From contig CAVNZM010000038.1 of assembly GCA_963693365.1 (NCBI GenBank), positions 1 to 43,095 on the forward strand: a stretch of DNA of 43,095 nt. Direction: 5' to 3'. A program made the translations under genes and the position numbers. This stretch comes from Amoebidium appalachense (lineage: Eukaryota > Ichthyosporea). The notes under the pieces were generated by a model that was given only the letters and a program-made list of their open reading frames with translations, had not been told where the DNA came from and did no database searches. This document shows positions 1 to 8,377 of this stretch, one piece after another; position 1 is the first letter of the stretch, and every line of letters begins with the position of its first letter.

Positions 1-219
1 GTCGACGTAGCTGTTCTCAGACCCCACATCGTACACCAGCTTGAACGTCTTCTTCTGCCCCGCCACGCGCACCGTCACCATGTGCGTCTTCGAGCACTCG
101 GGGATCAGGAACACCGGCACCTTGCTGTGCCGCGTCGACGTCCGCCGCACGCACGTCTCGAGCCGTCGTGCCCGGCAAGCGCAGCCGCGCCCTCTGGCTT
201 TGCGTTTTCGTTGATGCAT
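1..219 (-). CDS. Partial hypothetical protein, cut by the window edge; possible retropepsin-like motif
   Basis: An open frame starts at an ATG (217-219, minus strand) and runs off the left edge, giving the first 73 residues. Residues 1-35 are Arg- and Cys-rich. From about residue 38 the sequence becomes a regular beta-type pattern (KVPVFLIPECSKTHMVTVRV) and then reaches a D-V-G-S motif (Asp64 to Ser67) preceded by hydrophobic residues and followed by S-Y-V. That arrangement resembles the first catalytic loop of retroviral-type aspartic proteases, where a hydrophobic strand leads into D-[ST]-G-[SA]. Only half of such a domain would be visible here, so the assignment is an inference. The reading frame is favoured over overlapping ones because its amino acid pattern is protein-like while the others are Arg/Ala-rich shadows. 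It lies downstream of, and in the same direction as, the next minus-strand gene. Confidence 0.4.
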   Translation of the reverse strand, partial: MHQRKRKARGRGCACRARRLETCVRRTSTRHSKVPVFLIPECSKTHMVTVRVAGQKKTFKLVYDVGSENSYVD

Positions 220-265
220 ACTGGGGGCCCACAATGTAGCGTTGGCCGCTCAACGGCCGCGCCTT

Positions 266-562
266 TTAGGGCTTCTTGAAGCTCTTCCAGCACCGCCGCT
301 TGCGGCAGCAGCCCCGCTTGGGCTTCTTGCGCCCGGGAACCAGGCCCTTGCACTGGCCGGCGTACGAGCACATGACGTACTTCATGTTGTAGTCGGTGAC
401 GCGCTTGATCCACTCGGGATCCGCCGAGGGGAAGCGCTTGTAGAGGTCCTGGCCGATCATGGCCTTGACGTGGTGGTCTGTGATGCCCGTGCTTTCCGGT
501 AACATTTGCAGAAGGCGCAAAAACATATGCTGCGTCGCGCCGTGGGAGCTATTTTGGTTCAC
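266..562 (-). CDS. Small basic hypothetical protein
   Basis: A 98-residue frame on the minus strand; an internal ATG at 526 would give 86 residues and cannot be excluded. The product is not recognised. Its C-terminal third is strongly basic and Cys-containing (KKPKRGCCRKRRCWKSFKKP), which would suit nucleic-acid binding or packaging, but that is inference only. The middle contains a motif with W-I-K-R and Y-N-M-K-Y followed by a Cys pair. It begins 10 bp after the stop of the 875-aa gene and continues the minus-strand block, so it is probably expressed in the same phase. Confidence 0.6.
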   Translation of the reverse strand: MNQNSSHGATQHMFLRLLQMLPESTGITDHHVKAMIGQDLYKRFPSADPEWIKRVTDYNMKYVMCSYAGQCKGLVPGRKKPKRGCCRKRRCWKSFKKP

Positions 563-571
563 AACGCCCGC

Positions 572-3199
572 CTACTTGACGAGTCGCAACAGCACCGTGT
601 ACCGACCGACCACGAGGTTGTCTTCCAAATCACGCACCTCGACTGACACGGACGTGGCCGCGGTGCGGTGCATGAGCCACATCTGCCCGTGCGAGCTCAG
701 GAGGTCCGCGCGCACCGTGTGGCCGTCACGCACCAGCACGTACGTCAGGCCCGGGCGGGAGCGGCCGGCGTAGTCGTTGGGGTCGGTGGGCATGGTTTCG
801 GCAGTGGATGGGTCCGACTGGAGGGCGGGCCGGCACCAACTGACGCCCCTGCCGAAGACGTCATCGATCTTGACATAGAAAAGCATGGTCGCAGGGGCTG
901 GCCGGGGACACGGAACCATTAAGGCGCTGCCGTCCGTGTAGTAATACCTTCTGGGCGGACGAAACTGCAAGATGCCCACCCTGTCCAGGGCGCTGTTTTC
1001 GAAGTAGCTCCGCCTAATGCTCGCCCAATCCATTTTAGCCGTAACCATCTTCGGGGGTAAAGGGGTATCAAAGTCGACGTCATTGAATGATTCATAGATA
1101 CGACATGATAGAACTTTTTTTGTGGGCTCTGATATCCCAAGGGCACGGCAGAGGGGGCCGGTGAATTCTACACGGATTGGTGTTCTGAAATACTCCGGTG
1201 ACATATAACACAGGTGGCGAAGACGCAACGAATCGTCAGTCCAGAGCAGGGCATTTTCCCAGTTAGGGCGGACGAATATAGTGTAGGTATTCAACTTATC
1301 GTCGTCACCTAAGGGTTGATGACCGATTCTCATGTATACCGCCCTTAAATCTTCCACCACTGCGTCCATAGGATTAGGCGTGTTAGGCACTGGGTTTTCC
1401 TCTGTGAGAATGTACATCAGCGCAAAATATTCTGGCCCGTAGTTGTCCATCCAAGGCTTCATAATGGGGACTGGGCCGTAGGGGTATTCCGCCATTTCGC
1501 TTTGTAACCTTGCATCATAGACTATTGGTTCTGGGTAACTGATCTTTTTTTCTCGGCACACATGTGCAAGTTCCAATGGGGATTTCACTTCTAAATAGAA
1601 AGGCATTAGATAGTCGTGTTTGACCTCGGATGGTTCTATCCTGTTATCGACATGTGGATTATATGGTGATAAACTGACTTCGAATGTGTGGACTGTGTAT
1701 TTTGACACATCAACAGTAACAAGCGATCCAAACTCATTTGAAGTGTAGTAGTATTGGTCTGTACCATGCTGAACCCTGTATATAGTTTGTCGTTCGGAAA
1801 CTTCATTCCCGCCACGAAATTTCCAATTGAACCGATATAGTATACTCTCCAAAAGCACGTGTTCAATTGTATAGTTTATGTCAGAGATCCGATCTGTTTC
1901 GCCGTACAGAGGTTGCGCAAAAAGAAGCCCCCTGTGTATTCTGGCAACGACTGTCCTGCTGGCCAACATGCGGTCATCGATGACGACTATTGAATTAGCC
2001 TCTCGTGGCTTTAGTGAAGAATACGGGTCATGCCCACCAGCTTGGAACCACTCAAGCAGCTCAATAGGCATTGATTCCAGAGGGCGGCTTGAGGGGAAGG
2101 TTGTGGTCGCGTGAACTCTAAGTCTCGTGTAACTCGCACAGTCTTTGGTGTCTTGGAAGTCTTCTGGTGTATAAAAACAGGCCCTATCGCTTAGTGTACC
2201 AGCCGGCAGATCCGGTTTAATATGTGCGCCTGACCCGAAGCCAGCCATTCCCATATTGCCGAACCAGCCTTCATGTATGATTAAAGGTCCATCTGGTGTT
2301 TGCCTCGGTGGTTGAATAAATTCTATCTTTTTCTTGTATGTATCAAGAGTCTTCAAAACAGGCCAACTCTGCATGGGCACAAGACTGATTGGATATCTGT
2401 TCCATTGTATAATGCGTGGAACAGCCGTCCCATTGATATGAAGATCTTGATACGTAGAGTCTGTAGGGTCAAGCTCGGTTGGGCTCAGGTTATGATTGAG
2501 AAACCCAATGGTTGATGTTCGGTCGTAAATTGGTGGTCTTAAACCAAAACTCTCCAGAATATGATTAGATGACAGATACGTCGCCTGAATCCCAAAATTG
2601 AAACGTTTGATCATCGTGTCAATGAGATATGCAGCCGTGTAACGACCTTCGGGGATATTCACGCTGACAGTAATATCACGAAAAGGTGGATCGGGATTGG
2701 TAAGAAGTGTGGGTGCATCTCGCACCACACAACTGACAGTGTTGTTCTTCGCCGTCACAACAAAACCCTCCTCCGTGCTCCCGTGCACGGTCACTGACTC
2801 TACTTGCACCCCCCGAACGCCGTGCACGCGCTGTGCAAGCTGTGTGGTCACCTTGGAATCGGGTGCGGCCATTGAATTGCTCAGGAGCACATACTCGTCC
2901 TCCACTCTACCGCCCGCATCTCGGCTGTATCCACCCATCCCCGCCTGCACGTTACCCCCGTCTGCCCCATGCTCACGGCTGCCCGACGTGGAACCCTCCC
3001 TCACGGTCCGCGTCTGCGCCTGCCGAACTGCACCCCCCACGCCCTGCTTGTTCTGCTGTCTCTGCGCATTTCCCTGCTCTCCCCCTTCCACAAAGGCCTT
3101 CATCTCGGCGTAGATCTTGGCCCGGGACCCGGAGTACGGGGGCATGCCGGGCGTGCGCGACGCACGCCGCCCGTCGCTGTCTGAACCCCGCGTGGCCAT
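572..3199 (-). CDS. Probable virion structural protein, 875 aa
   Basis: A long frame starting at ATG 3199 with an overlap-free context. The first about 105 residues are Gln/Gly/Ser/Arg-rich and look disordered. Residues 105-160 form beta-type segments, followed at about 182-189 by an I-P-E-G-R-Y-T motif. The same order (V-H-G-[VI]-R segment, then hydrophobic-P-x-G-x-Y-T, then an alpha segment) is found in the 441-aa protein at 18370-19695, and both end in a similar beta pair closing on V-K. This layout is familiar to me from minor capsid or penton-like proteins of NCLDVs and their relatives, but no exact family is claimed. Base composition changes inside the gene: the start and last about 400 bp are GC-rich, while roughly 1000-2700 is clearly more AT-rich. 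The product is probably a structural protein made late. Confidence 0.55.
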   Translation of the reverse strand: MATRGSDSDGRRASRTPGMPPYSGSRAKIYAEMKAFVEGGEQGNAQRQQNKQGVGGAVRQAQTRTVREGSTSGSREHGADGGNVQAGMGGYSRDAGGRVEDEYVLLSNSMAAPDSKVTTQLAQRVHGVRGVQVESVTVHGSTEEGFVVTAKNNTVSCVVRDAPTLLTNPDPPFRDITVSVNIPEGRYTAAYLIDTMIKRFNFGIQATYLSSNHILESFGLRPPIYDRTSTIGFLNHNLSPTELDPTDSTYQDLHINGTAVPRIIQWNRYPISLVPMQSWPVLKTLDTYKKKIEFIQPPRQTPDGPLIIHEGWFGNMGMAGFGSGAHIKPDLPAGTLSDRACFYTPEDFQDTKDCASYTRLRVHATTTFPSSRPLESMPIELLEWFQAGGHDPYSSLKPREANSIVVIDDRMLASRTVVARIHRGLLFAQPLYGETDRISDINYTIEHVLLESILYRFNWKFRGGNEVSERQTIYRVQHGTDQYYYTSNEFGSLVTVDVSKYTVHTFEVSLSPYNPHVDNRIEPSEVKHDYLMPFYLEVKSPLELAHVCREKKISYPEPIVYDARLQSEMAEYPYGPVPIMKPWMDNYGPEYFALMYILTEENPVPNTPNPMDAVVEDLRAVYMRIGHQPLGDDDKLNTYTIFVRPNWENALLWTDDSLRLRHLCYMSPEYFRTPIRVEFTGPLCRALGISEPTKKVLSCRIYESFNDVDFDTPLPPKMVTAKMDWASIRRSYFENSALDRVGILQFRPPRRYYYTDGSALMVPCPRPAPATMLFYVKIDDVFGRGVSWCRPALQSDPSTAETMPTDPNDYAGRSRPGLTYVLVRDGHTVRADLLSSHGQMWLMHRTAATSVSVEVRDLEDNLVVGRYTVLLRLVK

Positions 3200-3224
3200 T
3201 AGTGAGTCTCACCATTTTATTGGA

Positions 3225-4667
3225 TCAACCAGCTCCCAGCAGCAGCAGCACGAGCGCCACCGCGATCACCAGGCCCCAGTACGCCGCGGCGTTCGCGTGC
3301 GCCCAGGCGCTTGCCGACCCCAGTGGTGTTGGGGCAGGCTGTGTCGGCACAGGCGGCGCAGGCGGGTTCTGCGAGTCCTTTCCAGCCTCCCCAGGCACAC
3401 CGGGTACGGCCGGAGCCCCGGGCTCTGAGGGCTTGTTGTCGGGGTTGGTGTTGGTGGTGGTGGCACCCGACTCCTCCTTGCCGATCTGCATGAGGCACTG
3501 CTGTACCTGCGTGGCCTGGATCTTGGCGTCAGTGTTCTCCGTGACCTCCATGGCCTGGTTGCAGATCTGCACGTTGAGCGCCGTGCACTCCTCGTTCTCC
3601 ATGTCGCGCGTCTTGTAGCCCTGCACCTTGCACACGGCGTGGTGGCACTGCACGCTCCAGCCGAACTTCTTCTTGAGTGTGGCGTGGTCCATTCCCGCCG
3701 GCAGCGGCGCAAAGCACCCGCACGTGGGATCATTGACCCCGGCCTCGGTCTTGCAAAAGAACTCGGCATATGCATTCACAGCGCTGTCCTGTGTTGCCGG
3801 GAAAAGGTAGTTCTTGTCCATGCGAGCCTGGTCGTGCAGCGGAACCACCGAATCGTCCCGCCCGCGCGAAAACTCGAGGAGGTCGCGCAGCCGCAGCGGC
3901 CTAGCGGTGTCCCAGTTCTGCTCTCGCTTGTAGTCAAACTTGTACAGCAGGTAGCGGTCGTGCATGCGCAGGAGGCTCACGGGCCGCATGGTGTGGTCGT
4001 TTCCCTTGGCCAGCTCGCCGCGGTACTGGACTCGCAGCTTGGACTGCTGCAGGGACACAAGGTGGCGGTGCGGGGCGCGCAGCCAGTAGTCCGGGTTCCA
4101 GTACTTCTGGTAGTCGTCCCACTTCCAGTCCTGGTTCTTCCTTGAGGCCGAAGGGGCGCACATCTTGTCGCCGGGGTTGTACGTGGGGAAGGCCGGTTGG
4201 TCGCTGAGCGCCACGTAGTCGGCCGGGCACGTGAGCACCTTGAGCCGGGTGGCGTTCTGGCGGGTGCTGGCCGGGCACCCAACGGCCTGTGCGTCCTCCT
4301 GGATGTCTGCCAGGCTGGGGGTGTAGCAGAATCGCGGGTCGTCGTAGATCAGACACACCAGGTCCGAGTCGACGGGGTTGTACTCGGGGTCGCCGTGGTT
4401 TCGCCTGCAGCCGGCGGGGTCCTCTGCGGTCGCACACGAGGCCCACGACACAAAAGAGACGGCCTTGTATTTCGGGAACGCAGGGTGTGGCAGGGGGAAC
4501 TGGAGCTTGAGCGAGGGCATGCGCCCACCGTGGTGCGCCCACTCGTTGCCGAACTGCCAGTCCCACAGTTGCTTTCGGTACTCGTCCCAGCGCACGAACT
4601 TCCACGGGTAGTCCGGGTTCTCCTTGAGACGCTCGATGTCGTCCTTTCCCCAGGTGATGTTGGCCAT
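3225..4667 (-). CDS. Entry-fusion-complex-like membrane protein, 480 aa
   Basis: The product has a large Cys-rich ectodomain-like region, then a Pro/Ala/Gly-rich linker (about residues 400-450) and one C-terminal hydrophobic segment (about 459-478, AAYWGLVIAVALVLLLLGAG). A C-G-C-F-A-P-L-P stretch near residue 320 is followed by further Cys pairs including CHHAVC and a C-T-A-L-N-V-Q-I-C-N-Q segment. Cys-rich proteins with this architecture and a single C-terminal anchor are typical of the poxvirus G9/A16/J5-type entry-fusion family, which is widespread in NCLDVs; the assignment is from architecture and motif style, not alignment. No N-terminal myristoylation glycine follows the Met (MANI). The start ATG overlaps the stop of the upstream aquaporin gene by one base (TGATG), implying tight co-expression. 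Confidence 0.6.
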   Translation of the reverse strand: MANITWGKDDIERLKENPDYPWKFVRWDEYRKQLWDWQFGNEWAHHGGRMPSLKLQFPLPHPAFPKYKAVSFVSWASCATAEDPAGCRRNHGDPEYNPVDSDLVCLIYDDPRFCYTPSLADIQEDAQAVGCPASTRQNATRLKVLTCPADYVALSDQPAFPTYNPGDKMCAPSASRKNQDWKWDDYQKYWNPDYWLRAPHRHLVSLQQSKLRVQYRGELAKGNDHTMRPVSLLRMHDRYLLYKFDYKREQNWDTARPLRLRDLLEFSRGRDDSVVPLHDQARMDKNYLFPATQDSAVNAYAEFFCKTEAGVNDPTCGCFAPLPAGMDHATLKKKFGWSVQCHHAVCKVQGYKTRDMENEECTALNVQICNQAMEVTENTDAKIQATQVQQCLMQIGKEESGATTTNTNPDNKPSEPGAPAVPGVPGEAGKDSQNPPAPPVPTQPAPTPLGSASAWAHANAAAYWGLVIAVALVLLLLGAG

Positions 4668-5419
4668 CAGTTACCATCCTCCCCATTAATTTGTGCACGC
4701 CGGGCCTGCAGCCAAAGCAGCGCGCGGGCGGCCAGGGCACCAGCCACGCCGCCCAGCAGGGGCCCCAGGAAGAAGATCCACAGGTGCTTGAGGTCGTGGC
4801 TGTCGCCAAACGTGGCCGCCGCAAGGCTGCGTGCGGGGTTGATGGAGCAGCCGGTGACAGTGACCAACAGCATGTGCATGAGAAACACCACAGACCCGAT
4901 GGCCAGAGGGGAAATGACGGGCGCGATGTTCGCAAGCTTGGGATGCTTGCATGCGAGCGACACCGTAAACACCAAGAACGCCGTGGCGAGCAACTCCATG
5001 GCCAGGGCCTCGGCCTGGGTGGTCCCGCCGACAAGCCCGTTTGTTCCGAACGAGCCGTGGAGGGCGGGAGGCATGCCGGCCCGCAGCAACGCCGTGCCCA
5101 CGATACCTCCGGTAAACTGGGCGGTGAAGTAGAGCGGGAGAAGCACGGGGTCCAGCCAACCGGCGGCAACCATGCCCAGAGTCACCGCCGGGTTGACGTG
5201 GGCACCCGACACGGGGCCCAGCACGGCCACCAGCCCCCCAACAACACCCCCGAACCCGGCGGCCACAGCAAGGACGTCAGCGGCCGATGATGCACCGTGT
5301 GAGGTTTCACCCGTGGCCATGGCGATGCCGATGGCGGTGAAGGTGAGCAGGGCGGTGCCGCAGAACTCGGCGATGAAGGTGGGTGCGTTGTGCAGGAGGA
5401 AGGACTTCACGCTCTGCAT
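4667..5419 (-). CDS. Aquaporin (MIP family), 250 aa
   Basis: A membrane channel of the major intrinsic protein family. Both hallmark NPA boxes are present: residues 76-78 in a G-A-H-V-N-P-A-V-T context and 194-196 in a T-G-C-S-I-N-P-A-R-S context. Six hydrophobic segments surround them, the usual length for the family. Using known aquaporin structures, the second half shows His182, Cys191 and Arg197 at the spacing (9 and 6) of the aromatic/arginine filter of animal water-selective aquaporins, so water rather than glycerol is the expected substrate. The ATG at 5419 was chosen; an in-frame ATG at 5434 would add five residues. Chloroviruses of green algae are known to carry aquaglyceroporins, so a viral aquaporin has precedent. 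It sits directly upstream of the entry-fusion-like gene with a one-base overlap. Confidence 0.9.
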   Translation of the reverse strand: MQSVKSFLLHNAPTFIAEFCGTALLTFTAIGIAMATGETSHGASSAADVLAVAAGFGGVVGGLVAVLGPVSGAHVNPAVTLGMVAAGWLDPVLLPLYFTAQFTGGIVGTALLRAGMPPALHGSFGTNGLVGGTTQAEALAMELLATAFLVFTVSLACKHPKLANIAPVISPLAIGSVVFLMHMLLVTVTGCSINPARSLAAATFGDSHDLKHLWIFFLGPLLGGVAGALAARALLWLQARRAQINGEDGN

Positions 5420-5454
5420 GGTTGAGTGTGGCACACATTTTGTGGGGTGTCGGT

Positions 5455-6285
5455 TTATTTGGACTTTTTGAGGATCTCGCGGGGGCGCTCTACCAGCATG
5501 CCAAGGGAAGTGTGTGGGGGGACCAGGTGGATGATCTCGGTGGCGCTCTCCGTGGTGTTGTACGGCTCGCTTAGGAGCACCACGGAGTCGTACCCACGGG
5601 CCCGGGCCTCATTGATGAGGTCGAAGTCGTAGAAGTCAAAGTAGCCCGTTCCAACAATGGAGCTGTAGTGTGCGCCGCTGCGCATGAGCTCGACGAGTCT
5701 GTCCACCTCAGCCACGTAGTGCTTCTTGTTCTGCGTTTTGGAGAGCACCTGAGACACGAAGTACTGGTCGCCCGGATGGAAGGACTCTTTGGTCAGTCGG
5801 TTGTGGAAGTTCCAGTTCAGCTGCACCAGCGCGTCCAGCTTGGTTTTGGCCACCAGGGGGTTGGCAAGGTTCAGGTACAGGGCGGTGGTGTCTGGGGCGG
5901 CATAGTAAAAGGTATAGGTGGGGCCATTTGGTGCCTTGCGTACGTCACTGGCCCGTCCGAACCGCATGACCTCCACATACCCCCTGCTAAACGACTCCAG
6001 TTTTGGAAACGGCCGCATGGTGCACGTCGTCGAGGGCTCACGGTACAGCTTGTCCCGCCTACAGAATTTTGGCGGGTTTTTAAGAAGGAAGTAAGCGTTG
6101 CGCCTGCGCAGGTCGAATGGGCAGCTGTCGGTCTTGTGCACGGCCTTCATGTAGTGTGGGTTGCAGCGGCTGGCCTTGAGCTTGTCGTAGCTGAAGACGC
6201 GCTTGCGGGCGCTGCTGTTGAACAGGTGCTTGTACTCGGTGATGGGCCGTAGCGGCCTGCGCTCACGCGTGCTGGGTGCGTCCAT
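5455..6285 (-). CDS. Hypothetical protein, 276 aa
   Basis: Not recognised. The start was set at ATG 6285, 7 bp after the stop of the next gene upstream; an alternative in-frame Met at 6342 would overlap that gene and is less likely. The N-terminal 60 residues are basic with several Cys (SRCNPHYMKAVHKTDSCPFD), and the C-terminal half is a mixed alpha/beta pattern: an aromatic-rich FDFYDFDLI, then GYDSVVLLSEP and a closing IIHLVPPHTSL. A late G-Y-D-hydrophobic strand followed by a hydrophobic-P strand is seen in some ADP-ribosyltransferase-fold proteins, but catalytic residues are not evident and I do not assign that function. It ends about 35 bp before the aquaporin start, inside the same minus-strand block. 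Confidence 0.65.
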   Translation of the reverse strand: MDAPSTRERRPLRPITEYKHLFNSSARKRVFSYDKLKASRCNPHYMKAVHKTDSCPFDLRRRNAYFLLKNPPKFCRRDKLYREPSTTCTMRPFPKLESFSRGYVEVMRFGRASDVRKAPNGPTYTFYYAAPDTTALYLNLANPLVAKTKLDALVQLNWNFHNRLTKESFHPGDQYFVSQVLSKTQNKKHYVAEVDRLVELMRSGAHYSSIVGTGYFDFYDFDLINEARARGYDSVVLLSEPYNTTESATEIIHLVPPHTSLGMLVERPREILKKSK

Positions 6286-6292
6286 CGTGTTG

Positions 6293-6502
6293 TCAGTTGG
6301 CCTTCTTTTTTTGCTCGGGGGCCACCGCAGCCGCCTTGGCACTGCGCGACCGGAAAATCTCCTCGTACATCTTCTCCATGGACGGCCGCGGGGTCTGCTC
6401 GGTCACCTCCCTGCCGTTGAGCTGCAGGTACGTGATCAGTTGGGCAGTGGAAAGGTGGTCGGCCAGACCCACGTGTGGGGATGTGCGGGCGTGCTTGCGC
6501 AT
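6293..6502 (-). CDS. Small hypothetical protein, 69 aa, SAP-like helix pattern
   Basis: A 69-residue frame between two well-supported minus-strand genes, with only 7 bp to the next start and 30 bp to the gene upstream. Residues 17-35 (LSTAQLITYLQLNGREVTE) have the helix-turn-helix spacing and the L-x-x-x-L-x-L-x-G pattern of SAP-type DNA-binding motifs, and the tail is Ala/Lys/Gln-rich. The SAP resemblance is weak and is offered as a hint only. Packing and reading direction are the main support for its being a gene. Confidence 0.55.
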   Translation of the reverse strand: MRKHARTSPHVGLADHLSTAQLITYLQLNGREVTEQTPRPSMEKMYEEIFRSRSAKAAAVAPEQKKKAN

Positions 6503-6532
6503 GTTCTACAGGAGGGGGAACAATTTACAACT

Positions 6533-6916
6533 TTACTCAAGCACCCGCCCGGGGTTCAGCAGCACCAGGGCCTCCTTGGGCCCGCCCTGGGCCTTGCTGC
6601 CCCGCACGTACCAGCCGTCCACGCCGAACGCCTGGCACAGCGTGCGTGCGCGGCGCTGCTGCACGGCCGTCAGCTTCGTGCGCTGCGAGAGCGCCAGCAG
6701 GAGCTGCTTCTCGGGGCTGGGCTGCCCGAGGTCGGGGAGGAGCAGCGTGATGTCGGTCTTGACGGTGTACTGGACGGCATGGACGCCCCTCTTCGCGAGG
6801 TGCGTGCCGTTGCTGAGGATGCGTGCGCCCTTACGGATCGCGAGGGTGACGTTGCCGTTGAAGTGGCGGGAGTTGCACATCTTGCGGTCGAGACACAACC
6901 CGTTCGGTGCGGGCAT
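6533..6916 (-). CDS. Hypothetical protein, 127 aa
   Basis: Frame from ATG 6916 to a stop at 6533. The product is not recognised; it is a basic, mixed alpha/beta protein with no signal peptide or membrane segment. It contains a GNVTLAIRKGARILSNG stretch, a D-I-T-L-L-L-P-D-L strand and a later helix rich in Gln and Arg. It is the first gene of the minus-strand block 1-6916 and starts back to back with the plus-strand promoter at 7000-7012, leaving about 130 bp of shared upstream DNA. Confidence 0.6.
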   Translation of the reverse strand: MPAPNGLCLDRKMCNSRHFNGNVTLAIRKGARILSNGTHLAKRGVHAVQYTVKTDITLLLPDLGQPSPEKQLLLALSQRTKLTAVQQRRARTLCQAFGVDGWYVRGSKAQGGPKEALVLLNPGRVLE

Positions 6917-6999
6917 TTACGAGGGGCTTGCATTATGTGAGGTGCTTTCGGCTTGGCACGCTGCGGCTGTTGGTTTTTGCACTTCAAGGGCTTCCTGGC

Positions 7000-7012
7000 G
7001 AAGGTATAAAAG
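7000..7012 (+). promoter_or_regulatory. TATA-type core promoter (GAAGGTATAAAAG)
   Basis: An exact match to the 13-bp motif shared by several genes in this window; TATAAA begins 42 bp before the ATG at 7047. The same motif recurs before the broken LLPGK-family genes, the helicase and others. Confidence 0.75.
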
Positions 7013-7324
7013 GCCAACACACTCCCACAGGAGCTCAGTCTGCAACATGGCACTCCCTCCACCTTCATCTACTCTGACCTCTACCCTGGGGCCCAAGGCT
7101 GCACTGCTCGGCGAGTTCGCCAAGTTCTGGGACCTGGACGGCGACATCGACGAGCTGGCCATCAACGAGGAGCTGAGCGGGGCCCGTGTGGGTGCGCTTA
7201 TTTATGACTTCAAAGAAGAGAGAGATACCAGGAAAAGGATCATCCGTTCTCTTCGAAGCATGCCCTGTCTTGTCTATGACATCGACTACAAGACCACGGA
7301 GGTCACGAGGTATGAAATCTTGCA

Positions 7325-7530
7325 TAGGGAGGAAATTTTATCAAATGGGAATTCGCGACCCGTTGGTCGCAAACTAACAATCGATAACAAACATGCATGA
7401 CATTCTTGTTTATTTGATTTAAACAGGTTTAATCCAACAACCAAGTACCGGGACCCGAAAGTCCCGGTTTTTGATTAGTCGACGAATGTATTAAAATTTA
7501 ACTTCAATTAACCAGTTTACCACATTCACA
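7325..7530. other. AT-rich insertion-like segment with hairpins
   Basis: This block inside the MSV199-type gene is AT-rich while both flanks are GC-rich. It holds a 6-bp stem with a 4-nt loop at 7355-7370, a small palindrome TTAAACAGGTTTAA, and an 8-bp perfect stem (ACCGGGAC, 7447-7454, with GTCCCGGT, 7461-7468) followed by T5. No open frame of note. It could be a small non-coding mobile element, an intron or a recombination scar. Confidence 0.45.
7447..7472 (+). terminator. Hairpin with T tract
   Basis: An 8-bp perfect stem with a 6-nt loop CCGAAA followed by TTTTT. In form it is a stem-loop/U-tract terminator, but whether this virus or host uses such signals is unknown; it may equally be the end of an inserted element. 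Confidence 0.35.
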
Positions 7531-8377
7531 GGTCCTCAAACCGCGGCCCTACCCCCCTTGGAGGTTTTCATGAACGTGAGGTCCTTCAAGCTGTTGGTTA
7601 TGATGGTGGAGACATCAGTTGGTCAGGCTGTGCGTAACTACTACTTGACTGTGGAGCAAGCCTTCAAGGTACTGCACCGCCAGAACCGTGCGCAGGTCGA
7701 GGCCGCTCTGGCCGAGGCAACCGCGCGTGCCCTTGAGCACGAGACCCGCACCATGCAGCTGTCCAACAACCTGGAGAAGATGGAGCAGTGGTACACGCAG
7801 ACGGCAGAGCTTCTGGACTCCGCCAACGAGCGCCTGGCAATGCACGAGTGCGACGATGACCACCCCCAGCGCATCGTGTCCCTTCCCCCTGGAACAATCC
7901 CTGCGGCTCGCTGCATGGAGACCGACTACGGGAGAGAGCTGGCCCGCAAGGTGTTCCATGACGCAGCCATAGTGCTGTGGCGCAACCACGAGGAGTTCGA
8001 GCACCGGTTTGACCCCAGCTACTGGAACACGTTCATCAAGTGGCACATGAATGTGGACGTCGATCAGGGCATGTACCGCTCGCACATCAACGTGTACACC
8101 GCCATGTGTAAGGCCGCAAACGTCCTGCACGGGGTGCCCAAGATTACCCACCTGACCTACACCCAGCTCTATGATGTGCTGCGCCGCCTGGTGCAGATGG
8201 ACTGCGGCCTGGTGCAGAAGACCGAACTCGAGTTGGTGTTCGGTGACCAGATCTACATCCCTCTTTAGAGGGTTCGGGGGGGGGTCGTGTTAATTTTTAG
8301 CCATTGGCTTGAACCATTTTTGACACCCGTGGGTGTAGAAATTCCGATGATTTGATTGGTCCGTATTGTCTCACTTC

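Larger units (their letters stand above)
7047..8268 (+). pseudogene. MSV199/BRO-type gene interrupted by an AT-rich segment
   Basis: Two open segments look like parts of one gene. The first runs from ATG 7047 and stops at 7400; the second, open from before 7558 to 8268, carries a segment MNVRSFKLLVMMVETSVGQA followed by an R-N-Y-Y-L-T-V-E run, the signature style of MSV199-type domains of NCLDV BRO proteins, then about 60 residues of coiled coil and a C-terminal globular part. Between them, roughly 7320-7530, lies an AT-rich stretch unlike the GC-rich flanks and holding two perfect hairpins. I tested splicing: good GT donors and AG acceptors are present, but no pair that I found joins the frames without a stop. 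The gene is therefore either disrupted by an insertion or frameshift, or uses an unrecognised intron. The TATA motif at 7000 drives it. Confidence 0.55.

Noticed and set aside
17-253. 78-codon minus-strand frame at the left edge
   Set aside because: Overlaps the better frame 1-219; its text is Ala/Arg/Gly/Asp-rich as expected for a shadow.
7302-7531. Spliceosomal intron in the MSV199-type gene
   Set aside because: Donors such as GTATGA at 7310 and acceptors at 7478, 7515 and 7531 were combined; none of the good pairs gives a continuous frame.
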